From assembly GCA_022712075.1 (NCBI GenBank), contig JALAHE010000025.1, positions 1 through 29,838 on the forward strand: a stretch of DNA of 29,838 nt, written 5' to 3'. The notes beneath the pieces are model-generated. The model was not told where the DNA came from, did no database searches, and saw nothing but the letters and a program-made list of their open reading frames with translations. Source of the stretch: Galactobacter sp. GTDB lineage: Bacteria > Actinomycetota > Actinomycetes > Actinomycetales > Micrococcaceae. Position 1 is the stretch's first letter. Each line of letters starts with the position of its first letter. This document shows positions 23,590 to 29,838 of the stretch, piece by piece. Position numbers and translations under genes: made by a program.

Positions 23590-24189
23590 TCAGGACCGGG
23601 CGGGAAGGGTCTTCGGTTTGAAACCCGGACGGGCCGCCTCGTATTCCGCGATCTCCTCCTGCTTGCGCAGGGTCAGGTCGATGTCGTCGAGGCCCTCGGT
23701 CAGGCGCCACTTCGTATCCGGATCGATAGCAAAGGGCACGGTCAGGGCGCCGACGGAGACGGTCTGGGACGGGAGATCCACCGTCACCTCGGCGCCAGCG
23801 TTGTTATCCAGCTCCTTCCAGATGAGCTCGACGTCACCCTGATCCACCTGCGCGGCGACGAGGCCCTGCTTGCCGGAGTTGCCTCGGAAGATGTCGGCGA
23901 AGCGCGAGGAGATCACGGCCTTGAAGCCGTAGTCGCGCAGCGCCCACACGGCGTGCTCACGCGAGGAGCCGGTGCCGAAATCGGGGCCGGCCACGAGCAC
24001 CGAGCCGCGGTTGAACGGCTCCTGGTTGAGGATGAACTCCGGGTCCTGGCGCCAGTTGGCAAAGAGCGCGTCGTCGAAGCCCGTCTTGGTGATGCGCTTC
24101 AGGTAGACCGCCGGGATGATCTGGTCGGTGTCGATGTTCGAGGCGTGCAGCGGGACGCCGATGCCCGTGTGGGTAGTGAACTTCTCCAT
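23590..24189 (-). CDS. leuD: 3-isopropylmalate dehydratase small subunit
   Basis: This 199-residue protein is the swivelling small subunit of isopropylmalate isomerase in leucine synthesis. It shows [14 protein letters not shown] (18-31), [17 protein letters not shown] and the conserved GKQGLV region. With LeuC it converts 2-isopropylmalate to 3-isopropylmalate through the iron-sulfur cluster held by LeuC. The ATG at 24189 follows AAGGA by 9 bases and lies 28 bases after leuC; a longer frame to 24315 overlaps leuC and is rejected. A hairpin follows the stop. Confidence 0.97.
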   Translation of the reverse strand: MEKFTTHTGIGVPLHASNIDTDQIIPAVYLKRITKTGFDDALFANWRQDPEFILNQEPFNRGSVLVAGPDFGTGSSREHAVWALRDYGFKAVISSRFADIFRGNSGKQGLVAAQVDQGDVELIWKELDNNAGAEVTVDLPSQTVSVGALTVPFAIDPDTKWRLTEGLDDIDLTLRKQEEIAEYEAARPGFKPKTLPARS

Positions 24190-24217
24190 GATCTTTCTTC
24201 CTTGATCTTGTCCGAGC

Positions 24218-25660
24218 TCAGGCGACGGCGACGGGCAGGTCGGAGGGCGAGGACAGCGTGCCGCGCACGGCGGTGGCCGCCGCCACGACGGGCGAGACGA
24301 GGTGGGTGCGGCCACCCTTGCCCTGGCGTCCCTCGAAGTTGCGGTTGGACGTGGAGGCGCAGCGCTCCCCCGGGGCCAGCTGGTCCGGGTTCATGCCGAG
24401 GCACATGGAGCAGCCGGCGAAGCGCCACTCGGCGCCGAAGTCCTTGAAGACCTTGTCGAGGCCCTCGGCCTCGGCCTCGAGGCGCACGCGGGCCGAGCCC
24501 GGGACCACGATCATGCGAACCTCCGGGTCCTTCTCGCGGCCGCGGATGATGTCGGCGGCGGCGCGCAGGTCCTCCATGCGGGAGTTCGTGCAAGAACCAA
24601 GGAACACCGTGTCGACGCGGATGTCCTTCATGGGCGTGCCGGCCGTGAGGCCCATGTAGTCGAGCGCCTTGCGGGCGTTGGCGGCCTCGTTCTCATCCGC
24701 GATCTCGTCCGGGTTAGGGACGGTCTGGGACAGCGAGACGCCCTGGCCCGGGTTCGTGCCCCACGTGACGAAGGGCTCGAGCTCGTCGGCGTCGAGGAAC
24801 ACCTCGGCGTCGAACGTGGCACCCTCATCGGTGCCCAGGGAGCGCCAGTACTCCACGGCGGCGTCCCAGTCGGCGCCCTCGGGGGCGTGGGCGCGGCCCT
24901 TGATGAACTCGAAGGTCGTGTCGTCCGGGGCCACCATGCCGGCGCGGGCGCCGGCCTCGATGGACATGTTGCAGATCGTCATGCGCGCCTCCATGGAGAG
25001 CGCGCGGATCGCGGAGCCGCGGTATTCCAGGACGTAGCCCTGGCCGCCGCCCGTGCCGATCTTGGCGATGACGGCCAGAATGATGTCCTTGGAGCTCACG
25101 CCGGGGCGCAGCGTGCCGTCGACGTTGATCGTCATGGTCTTGATGGGCTTCAGCGGCAGCGTCTGGGTGGCCATGACGTGCTCCACCTCGGACGTCCCGA
25201 TGCCGAAGGCCAGGGCACCGAACGCGCCGTGCGTGGAGGTGTGGGAGTCGCCGCACACGATCGTCATGCCGGGCTGGGTCAGACCCAGCTGCGGGCCGAC
25301 CACGTGGACAATGCCCTGCTCGCGGTCCCCCAGCGAGTGCAGGCGCACCCCAAACTCCTCGCAGTTGTTGCGCAGGGTCTGGATCTGCTTGGCGCTGATC
25401 GGGTCGGCGATCGGCTTGTCGATCTCCAGCGTGGGGGTGTTGTGATCCTCGGTGGCGATCGTCAGATCGGGGCGGCGCAGCTGGCGCCCGGCGAGGCGAA
25501 GGCCCTCGAAGGCCTGCGGCGACGTCACCTCGTGGAGGAGGTGAAGGTCGATGTAGAGCAGATCGGGGCGACGCTGGGCGCCCTCGCCCTCACCGCGGGT
25601 GACCACGTGGTCATCCCAGACCTTCTCGGCCAGCGTGCGCGGCCGCGACGTCGTCGTCAT
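24218..25660 (-). CDS. leuC: 3-isopropylmalate dehydratase large subunit
   Basis: This 480-residue aconitase-family subunit has [11 protein letters not shown] near 67-77, [20 protein letters not shown], here [12 protein letters not shown] then GALAFGIG, and the three [4Fe-4S] ligands: Cys357 in GSCTNSR, and Cys417 and Cys420 in [10 protein letters not shown]. It pairs with LeuD in leucine synthesis. The ATG at 25660 is preceded by GGAGG five bases away. It is transcribed away from the IclR regulator across 112 bases, the usual actinobacterial arrangement, in which such regulators (NdgR/LtbR type) control leuCD. Confidence 0.98.
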   Translation of the reverse strand: MTTTSRPRTLAEKVWDDHVVTRGEGEGAQRRPDLLYIDLHLLHEVTSPQAFEGLRLAGRQLRRPDLTIATEDHNTPTLEIDKPIADPISAKQIQTLRNNCEEFGVRLHSLGDREQGIVHVVGPQLGLTQPGMTIVCGDSHTSTHGAFGALAFGIGTSEVEHVMATQTLPLKPIKTMTINVDGTLRPGVSSKDIILAVIAKIGTGGGQGYVLEYRGSAIRALSMEARMTICNMSIEAGARAGMVAPDDTTFEFIKGRAHAPEGADWDAAVEYWRSLGTDEGATFDAEVFLDADELEPFVTWGTNPGQGVSLSQTVPNPDEIADENEAANARKALDYMGLTAGTPMKDIRVDTVFLGSCTNSRMEDLRAAADIIRGREKDPEVRMIVVPGSARVRLEAEAEGLDKVFKDFGAEWRFAGCSMCLGMNPDQLAPGERCASTSNRNFEGRQGKGGRTHLVSPVVAAATAVRGTLSSPSDLPVAVA

Positions 25661-25739
25661 CTCATCCTCCAGAGAAGCTCGGGTGTTGATGCCTCAATTT
25701 TCACAGAGCGGGACGAGGAACGTCCAGAATGCGGTCTTG

Positions 25740-25758
25740 CATCTTACTATTTGAGATG
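25740..25758. promoter_or_regulatory. Candidate operator in the leuC-iclR divergent region
   Basis: CATCTTA and TGAGATG form an inverted repeat (6 of 7 positions pair) around CTATT, inside the only AT-rich part of the gap. The site contains TACTAT on plus and TAAGAT on minus, both possible -10 boxes, so a bound regulator could affect both directions. IclR proteins bind palindromes, but I have no motif match to prove it. Confidence 0.4.
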
Positions 25759-25772
25759 GGAGGCTTGCTCTC

Positions 25773-26483
25773 ATGGACAACCCAAGTGGAGTAGGCGTCA
25801 TCGACAAGGCCGCGGAAGTGCTGGACGCTCTCGAGGCCGGCCCGGCCTCGCTCGCACAGCTCGTGGAGACCACGCACCTGGCCCGGCCCACGGTGCACCG
25901 CCTGGCCCAGGCCCTCGTGCACCACCGCCTACTGGCCAAGGACGTCCACGGCCGCTTCATGCTCGGCCCGCGACTCGTGGAGCTCTCCTCCGCGGCGGGC
26001 GAGGATCGCCTCGTCGCGGCAGCCGGCCCCCTACTGCTTCACCTGCGCGATCTCACTGGCGAGAGCACCCAGGTCTTCCGCCGCCAGGGCGAGCACCGAG
26101 TGTGTGTCGCCTCCGCCGAGCGCCCGGTTGGCCTGCGGGACACCATCCCCGTGGGCACCCAGCTGTCGATGAAGGCCGGCTCGGCCGCCCAGGTGCTCCT
26201 GGCCTGGGAGGACCATGGCCGCCTCGTGGATGGCCTGGAGGGCGCCCGCTTCACGGCCACGGTGCTGGCAGGTGTTCGACGGCGTGGGTGGGCTCAGTCG
26301 CTCGGCGAGCGTGAGCCGGGGGTCGCCTCGGTCTCCGCCCCGGTCCGCGGCCCGTCCGGCCGCGTCATCGCCGCGCTGTCGATGTCTGGTCCCATCGAGC
26401 GCCTCTCGCGTCACCCGGGCAAGCTGCACGCCGAGGCGATCTGCCGCGTTGCGGCCCAGCTCTCCTCCGCGCTGCGCGGCTGA
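25773..26483 (+). CDS. IclR-family regulator, NdgR/LtbR-like
   Basis: This 236-residue protein has an N-terminal winged helix-turn-helix (about 11-60; ASLAQLVETTHLARPTVHRL is the core) and an effector-binding IclR domain (about 75-235). By position, divergent from leuCD, it corresponds to the actinobacterial leucine/aromatic amino acid regulators known as NdgR in Streptomyces and LtbR in Corynebacterium. These bind the leuC upstream region. The ATG at 25773 follows GGGAGG by 9 bases. It converges with thiL, 51 bases away, where only a weak hairpin (26501-26518) is seen. Confidence 0.9.
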   Translation: MDNPSGVGVIDKAAEVLDALEAGPASLAQLVETTHLARPTVHRLAQALVHHRLLAKDVHGRFMLGPRLVELSSAAGEDRLVAAAGPLLLHLRDLTGESTQVFRRQGEHRVCVASAERPVGLRDTIPVGTQLSMKAGSAAQVLLAWEDHGRLVDGLEGARFTATVLAGVRRRGWAQSLGEREPGVASVSAPVRGPSGRVIAALSMSGPIERLSRHPGKLHAEAICRVAAQLSSALRG

Positions 26484-26500
26484 TGCCGCCTCGGCAGTTC

Positions 26501-26518
26501 CGCCTTCTTCGTTAGGCG
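26501..26518. terminator. Weak hairpin between iclR and thiL
   Basis: CGCCT and AGGCG form a 5-base stem with an 8-base loop between two converging genes. It is short, so termination here is only possible. Confidence 0.3.
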
Positions 26519-26534
26519 CGCCACCGGTCCGCCG

Positions 26535-27554
26535 TCAGGCGAAGTGGTCGAAGCCCTTGCGCTCGTCCAGCGCCTCGCCGCCCAGCGTGATCCCGGCCCC
26601 CGGGAGCACGCGGCCGATCCTGCGCGCGCCGACCGGGAGCTGGACACCCTCGGGGAGCGTCGCGAGCAGCAGGTGATCCTCCCCGCCATAGAGGACGTGG
26701 TCGACGCCGCGCGTGGCGTGCCGACTGGCCCACGCCTCGAGGGCGTCAAGCTCGGCCCGCAAGGCCAAGGGGTCGAGCTCCAGAGCCACGCCGGAGGCGC
26801 GGGCCAGCCGCGCGCCGTCGCGCACCAAGCCGTCCGAAATGTCCATGGCTGCCGTGGCCACACCGACAAGAGCCGGCCCGGCCGCCAGCGGTGGGCGGGG
26901 CTCGAAGAGGGCCCGCGCCACGGTCCGCTCCTGCGCGCCCCAGCCCTCCACGCGGTCCGCGGGGCGGCTCGAGGCGAGCAGTCCCAGAGCCACGTCGGCG
27001 CGGCCGAGCGTTTCCCCGATCACCACCACGGTGTCCCCCGCGCTGGCGCCCGAACGTAGCAACGGGGCGCCGGCCAGCTCGCCGCTCATGCTCACGCTGA
27101 CCGTCAGCGTGCGGGTGCCGGAGAGGTCGCCGCCCACCACGCGCAGGCGCCCGGCGCCGAGCTGCTCGGCGGCCGCGGAGAAGCCGGCGGCGTAGTCCCG
27201 GACCCAAGCCAGTTGGGTGTCCGAGGGCAGGGCCAGCACGAGCAGGGCGGTCGTCGCCACGGCGCCCATGGCATTCACGTCGGAGAGGTTCTGGGCGCAG
27301 CTTTTGAACCCGACGTCCCAGCCGGTCGTGGCGTAGCCGCTCGGCCACTGGGAGAGGAAGTCCTCCCCCTCGACGGCCGCGTCGACCGTCGCCACGCTGC
27401 TGCCGGTGCTCGGGGCGAGCACCGCCGCGTCGTCGCCGATGCCAAGCGAAACCGCCTCGGCCGGCCGCGTCGGCAGGGCGGCGTGCAGAAGCTCGACGAG
27501 ATGGGCCTCGGAGACGTCCGCCACGGTGAGCGGGGCGGAAGACGTGCTGCTCAT
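26535..27554 (-). CDS. thiL: Thiamine-monophosphate kinase
   Basis: This 339-residue protein phosphorylates thiamine monophosphate to the active diphosphate. It shows GIGDDAAVL (38-46), the VEGEDF form of the VEGVHF motif, AQNLSDVNAMGA, GGDLSGTRTLTVSVSMSGEL (split GGDLSGTRTL and TVSVSMSGEL), MDISDGLVRDGARLA and YGGEDHLLLATLPE. I chose the ATG at 27554: AAGGA lies 6 bases upstream, while the GTG at 27560 directly abuts that site. In many Micrococcales I recall thiL beside ddl, DUF3515 and the DAK2 gene; here it stands alone between iclR and the tRNAs, which suggests relocation. Two 10-base direct repeats lie upstream. Confidence 0.95.
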   Translation of the reverse strand: MSSTSSAPLTVADVSEAHLVELLHAALPTRPAEAVSLGIGDDAAVLAPSTGSSVATVDAAVEGEDFLSQWPSGYATTGWDVGFKSCAQNLSDVNAMGAVATTALLVLALPSDTQLAWVRDYAAGFSAAAEQLGAGRLRVVGGDLSGTRTLTVSVSMSGELAGAPLLRSGASAGDTVVVIGETLGRADVALGLLASSRPADRVEGWGAQERTVARALFEPRPPLAAGPALVGVATAAMDISDGLVRDGARLARASGVALELDPLALRAELDALEAWASRHATRGVDHVLYGGEDHLLLATLPEGVQLPVGARRIGRVLPGAGITLGGEALDERKGFDHFA

Positions 27555-27570
27555 GGCCACTCCTTCCCTC

Positions 27571-27596
27571 GGATGATCGGACCCGTGGATGATCGG
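27571..27596. repeat. Two 10-base direct repeats upstream of thiL
   Basis: GGATGATCGG occurs at 27571-27580 and again at 27587-27596, 16 bases apart start to start, ending about 17 bases before the thiL ATG. They could be a protein-binding site or slippage product. No thiamine riboswitch structure is visible here. Confidence 0.55.
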
Positions 27597-27644
27597 GCGA
27601 TCGAATGGAGGCGCGCCCGCCGGATCGGGGCACGTCAGAAATGC

Positions 27645-27679
27645 GCAAGGGACCGGTCCATAGTGGACCGGTCCCTTGC
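27645..27679. terminator. Strong terminator after tRNA-Glu
   Basis: GCAAGGGACCGGTCCA and TGGACCGGTCCCTTGC form a perfect 16-base stem with a 3-base loop (TAG). On the minus strand it follows tRNA-Glu by 6 bases and is followed by ATTTC; on the plus strand TTTT follows. It should end the tRNA transcript. Confidence 0.88.
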
Positions 27680-27685
27680 TTTTCG

Positions 27686-27758
27686 TGACCCCAGCGGGAT
27701 TTGAACCCGCGTTACCGCCGTGAGAGGGCGACGTACTAGGCCGCTATACGATGGGGCC
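27686..27758 (-). tRNA. tRNA-Glu (CTC)
   Basis: The 73-base minus-strand sequence folds as a cloverleaf. The acceptor stem is GGCCCCA with TGGGGTC (one G-U pair) and discriminator A; the anticodon arm is CGCC-CTCTCAC-GGCG with anticodon CTC; the T arm holds GGTTCAAATC. CCA is not encoded. It lies downstream of tRNA-Gln and gltX, the usual clustering in these genomes. Confidence 0.96.
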
Positions 27759-27811
27759 GGACGCGATATGGCAGTCGAAACTGCATTTATCACAAGATCA
27801 AAGTGATCTCG

Positions 27812-27883
27812 CTGGGATACCAGGACTCGAACCTAGAATGACGGTACCAGAAACCGTAGTGTTGCCAATTACACCATATCCCA
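27812..27883 (-). tRNA. tRNA-Gln (CTG)
   Basis: The 72-base minus-strand sequence begins TGGGATA and ends TATCCCA plus discriminator G. The anticodon arm is ACGGT-TTCTGGT-ACCGT with anticodon CTG, and the T arm holds GGTTCGAGTC. It is 53 bases upstream of tRNA-Glu with no terminator between, so both are probably processed from one transcript. Confidence 0.96.
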
Positions 27884-27884
27884 A

Positions 27885-27922
27885 TGGCTTACCACCGGGC
27901 CGAAGGGCCGGTGGACAAGCCA
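27885..27922 (-). other. Stem-loop just upstream of tRNA-Gln
   Basis: TGGCTT pairs with AAGCCA outside CCACCGG/CCGGTGG arms, giving a long imperfect hairpin ending one base before the tRNA. It could terminate the gltX-HAD transcript or be a processed 5' leader of the tRNA precursor. Confidence 0.5.
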
Positions 27923-27924
27923 CT

Positions 27925-27954
27925 ACTTTACCGGAACTCTCCGGAGCCTCCAAA
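27925..27954 (-). promoter_or_regulatory. Candidate tRNA promoter
   Basis: On the minus strand TTTGGA (27949-27954) and TAAAGT (27925-27930) are separated by 18 bases, a reasonable housekeeping promoter about 40 bases before tRNA-Gln and just after the HAD stop. Confidence 0.45.
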
Positions 27955-27966
27955 TCGGGCCGAAGG

Positions 27967-28701
27967 CTAGGCCAGCTGGGCCCGCGCCCAGGCGAGGGCC
28001 GCACCCAGCCCCGGCGCGCCGTCGTGCTCCGGATGCCTGCCCCAGCGATCCACCAGGAGCGCCGGAAGCCCGGCCGCCTTGGCGCCCGCCACGTCGTGAC
28101 CCGGGTTGTCCCCCACCATCAGCGTGGTGGCGGGGTCGGTGCCAAGCGCCGCAACGCCGGCCAGGTACGAACGCGGGTCCGGCTTCGGGGCGCCGGCCGT
28201 GTCTGAACCGATGACCACCTCGATGCGGGCGAGCCCGCTCTTGGCAAGCTTGGTGCGCTGGTAGGCCTCGACGTTGTTGGTGACGACCCCGTACGGGACG
28301 CCGAGCTCGTCGAGCGCATCGAGCACGGGGAGCACATCGTCGAAGGCGCGCCAACCGCGCACCACCGCCTCCTCGAAGGCGGCGGAGAACGTGGCGACGT
28401 CCTGGGCCGGCTCGCGGCCGAAGACCGCGAGGGCCTCCCCCAGGCGCAAGTGGCGCTGCGTGGCGAAGTCGAGTTCGCCGCGCACGTAGGCGTCGTAGTA
28501 GCCGGCCGCATCGATGGAGAAGTGCTCGGCAAAGGCACCGAGCTCGGCCTCGCTCAGGCCGTGCAGCTCGGGCGCCGCCGCGCTGAGCAGGGCCTCGCGC
28601 ATGGCGGTGCGCAGGTCGACGAGGGTGTCGTCCAGGTCGAACAAGACGCCGACGGCGCCGGTCGTGACCGGCGCCGTCGGGTGAAGGCCCTGCTCAGGCA
28701 T
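27967..28701 (-). CDS. HAD-superfamily hydrolase
   Basis: This 244-residue protein has the HAD motifs DLDDTLVD (Asp22 nucleophile, Asp24 acid/base), VVTNN (Thr141), Lys173 in APKPDP and VGDNPGHD (196-203), with an alpha-helical cap inserted after motif I (about 30-115). It is probably a small-molecule phosphatase; the layout resembles YjjG or phosphoglycolate-type members, but the substrate is not readable. The ATG at 28701 overlaps the gltX stop by 8 bases, so it is likely cotranslated with gltX. A longer frame to 28749 overlaps gltX and is rejected. Confidence 0.88.
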   Translation of the reverse strand: MPEQGLHPTAPVTTGAVGVLFDLDDTLVDLRTAMREALLSAAAPELHGLSEAELGAFAEHFSIDAAGYYDAYVRGELDFATQRHLRLGEALAVFGREPAQDVATFSAAFEEAVVRGWRAFDDVLPVLDALDELGVPYGVVTNNVEAYQRTKLAKSGLARIEVVIGSDTAGAPKPDPRSYLAGVAALGTDPATTLMVGDNPGHDVAGAKAAGLPALLVDRWGRHPEHDGAPGLGAALAWARAQLA

Positions 28702-29838
28702 GGTTGGCGCGGAAGGCGCGCAGTCGCGTGAGGGAAGACTCCTTGCCAAGGATCTCCAGCGACTCGAAGAGCGGCGGGGAGATGCGGTGGCCGGTGACCG
28801 CCGAGCGCACGGGGCCGAAGGCCAGGCGCGGCTTGAGGCCGAGCCCGTCGATCAGCGCGGCGCGCAGGGCCGCCTCGATGTTCTCGGTGGTGAAGTCCTC
28901 GGTGTTCTCGAGCGCGGCGATCGCGGCGTCAACGACCTCGGCCAGGTTCTCCGGGAGCTTCTTGAGGGCGTCCTCGGAGACCGTCAGGTCGGCGTCCTCG
29001 GTGAAGAGGAAGCGCAGCAGCTCCGGCACCTCGCCGAGCAGCTGGACGCGCTCCTGCACCAGGGGTGCCGCGGCGGTGAGGACCTCGGCCTGGCGCTCGG
29101 TCAGCTCCTCCCCCACGAGCCCCGCGGCGCGCAGGTACGTGACGGTGCGCTCGCGGAAGACCTCGGGGGCCAGGCGGCGGATGTGCGTGCCGTTGATGGA
29201 CTCGGCCTTCTTCAGGTCGAACTTGGCGGGGTTGCCGAGCACGTCCTTGATGTCGAAGTGCTCCACCATCTCCTCGAGGGTGAAGATGTCCTCGTCGGCG
29301 GAGAGCGACCAGCCGAGCAGGGCCAGGTAGTTGTCCAGGCCCTCCTTGATGAAGCCCATGTCGCGCAGGTTGAACAGGCTCGACTCGGGATCGCGCTTCG
29401 AGAGCTTCTTGTTGCCCTCGCCCATGACGTACGGCAGGTGGCCGAACAGGGGAAGGAACTCGGCAACGCCGATCTCGATCAGGGCCTTGTAGAGGGCCAC
29501 CTGGCGCGGGGTCGAGGAAAGCAGGTCCTCGCCGCGCAGCACGTGGGTGATCCCCATGAGGGCGTCATCGACCGGGTTCACGAGCGTGTACAGCGGCTTG
29601 CCGTTGCCGCGCACCACCACGTAGTCCGGGACCGAGCCCACGGGGAAGGTGATCTCGCCGCGCACCAGGTCGTTGAAGGTGATGTCCTCGTCGGGCATGC
29701 GCAGGCGCAGCACCGGGACGCGGCCCTCGGCGCGGAAGGCAGCCTTCTGCTCCTCGGTGAGGTCGCGATCGAAGTTGTCGTAGCCGAGCTTGGGGTCCTC
29801 GCCCTTGGCGCGGTGGCGGGCCTCGACCTCCTCCGGCG
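28694..29838 (-). CDS. gltX: Glutamyl-tRNA synthetase, C-terminal part (cut by window edge)
   Basis: About 381 residues are visible. The frame runs without a stop to base 29838, so the gene continues outside; the missing N-terminal ~120 residues would hold the HIGH motif. Visible are [56 protein letters not shown] with the KLSKR form of KMSKS at about 29393-29407, and the helical anticodon-binding domain at the C-terminus. It charges tRNA-Glu, and probably tRNA-Gln in organisms that use the amidotransferase route. Its neighbours are the HAD gene, overlapping by 8 bases, and tRNA-Gln and tRNA-Glu downstream. Confidence 0.97.
   Translation of the reverse strand, partial: PEEVEARHRAKGEDPKLGYDNFDRDLTEEQKAAFRAEGRVPVLRLRMPDEDITFNDLVRGEITFPVGSVPDYVVVRGNGKPLYTLVNPVDDALMGITHVLRGEDLLSSTPRQVALYKALIEIGVAEFLPLFGHLPYVMGEGNKKLSKRDPESSLFNLRDMGFIKEGLDNYLALLGWSLSADEDIFTLEEMVEHFDIKDVLGNPAKFDLKKAESINGTHIRRLAPEVFRERTVTYLRAAGLVGEELTERQAEVLTAAAPLVQERVQLLGEVPELLRFLFTEDADLTVSEDALKKLPENLAEVVDAAIAALENTEDFTTENIEAALRAALIDGLGLKPRLAFGPVRSAVTGHRISPPLFESLEILGKESSLTRLRAFRANHA

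Noticed and set aside
22106..23842. Plus-strand frame of 578 codons
   Set aside because: Antisense to murA, which has clear catalytic motifs on the minus strand.
25661..25772. T-box or leucine attenuator leader before leuC
   Set aside because: No leucine-rich leader peptide, T-box sequence or terminator/antiterminator pair fits in the short gap.
24302..26314. Plus-strand frame of 670 codons
   Set aside because: It runs antisense through leuC and then in the wrong frame through iclR; composition is that of a GC-rich shadow frame.
27555..27685. Thiamine (TPP) riboswitch upstream of thiL
   Set aside because: The conserved THI-box core is not visible; the only strong structure is the tRNA-Glu terminator.
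1..29838. Mobile element, prophage or CRISPR array
   Set aside because: No transposase, integrase, terminal inverted repeats, regularly spaced repeats or cas-like genes were found; the polymer locus has no integrase or boundary repeats that I can see.

Overview
The window is a GC-rich, densely coded actinobacterial chromosome segment. Gene content and order (gltX, two tRNAs, iclR, leuC-leuD, murA-plsC-gpsA-ddl, DUF3515, DAK2, recG-rsmD, coaD, DUF177-rpmF-rnc-mutM) match the conserved housekeeping neighbourhood known from Micrococcales; genus cannot be resolved by reading. No plasmid, phage, IS or CRISPR signal is visible. Almost everything is on the minus strand; the plus-strand genes are an aminotransferase/spermidine-synthase-like pair, a DUF3515 gene and an IclR regulator. 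No gene-free stretch exceeds about 150 bases, apart from the degenerate first ~131 bases.

Region by region: bases 1-212 hold the start of mutM, recognisable for about 27 codons and then dissolving into an adenine-free C/G homopolymer tract that looks like a damaged contig end. Bases 205-1732 hold rnc, rpmF and a DUF177 (YceD) gene. Bases 1783-12040 hold a cell-wall polymer locus reading leftwards: LCP ligase, ABC permease and ATPase (TagG/TagH type), glycerol-3-phosphate cytidylyltransferase (TagD), a Stealth-family phosphotransferase, an OafA-type O-acyltransferase with SGNH domain, and a 1162-residue protein with two CDP-glycerol glycerophosphotransferase domains. This block lies between coaD and the DUF177-rpmF-rnc genes, which I know from memory as close neighbours in many relatives. 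Bases 12166-17492 hold coaD, the plus-strand aminotransferase pair, rsmD and recG. Bases 17485-19148 hold a short DAK2 protein, a DUF3515 lipoprotein-like gene and a strong palindromic terminator. Bases 19196-23488 hold ddl, gpsA, plsC and murA, joined by 1-base overlaps or a 2-base gap. Bases 23590-26483 hold leuD, leuC and the divergent IclR regulator. Bases 26535-29838 hold thiL, tRNA-Glu(CTC), tRNA-Gln(CTG), a HAD phosphatase and the C-terminal part of gltX, cut by the window edge.

How they work together: TagD would make CDP-glycerol for the double-domain transferase, the Stealth protein would add sugar-phosphate units, the acyltransferase would decorate the chain, TagGH would export it and LCP would attach it to peptidoglycan. 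MurA and Ddl supply peptidoglycan precursors next to GpsA and PlsC for phospholipid. The most interesting unit is the polymer locus: its enzyme combination suggests a mixed glycerol-phosphate/sugar-phosphate wall polymer. It is built from known families, and I do not see a clearly new class of system.
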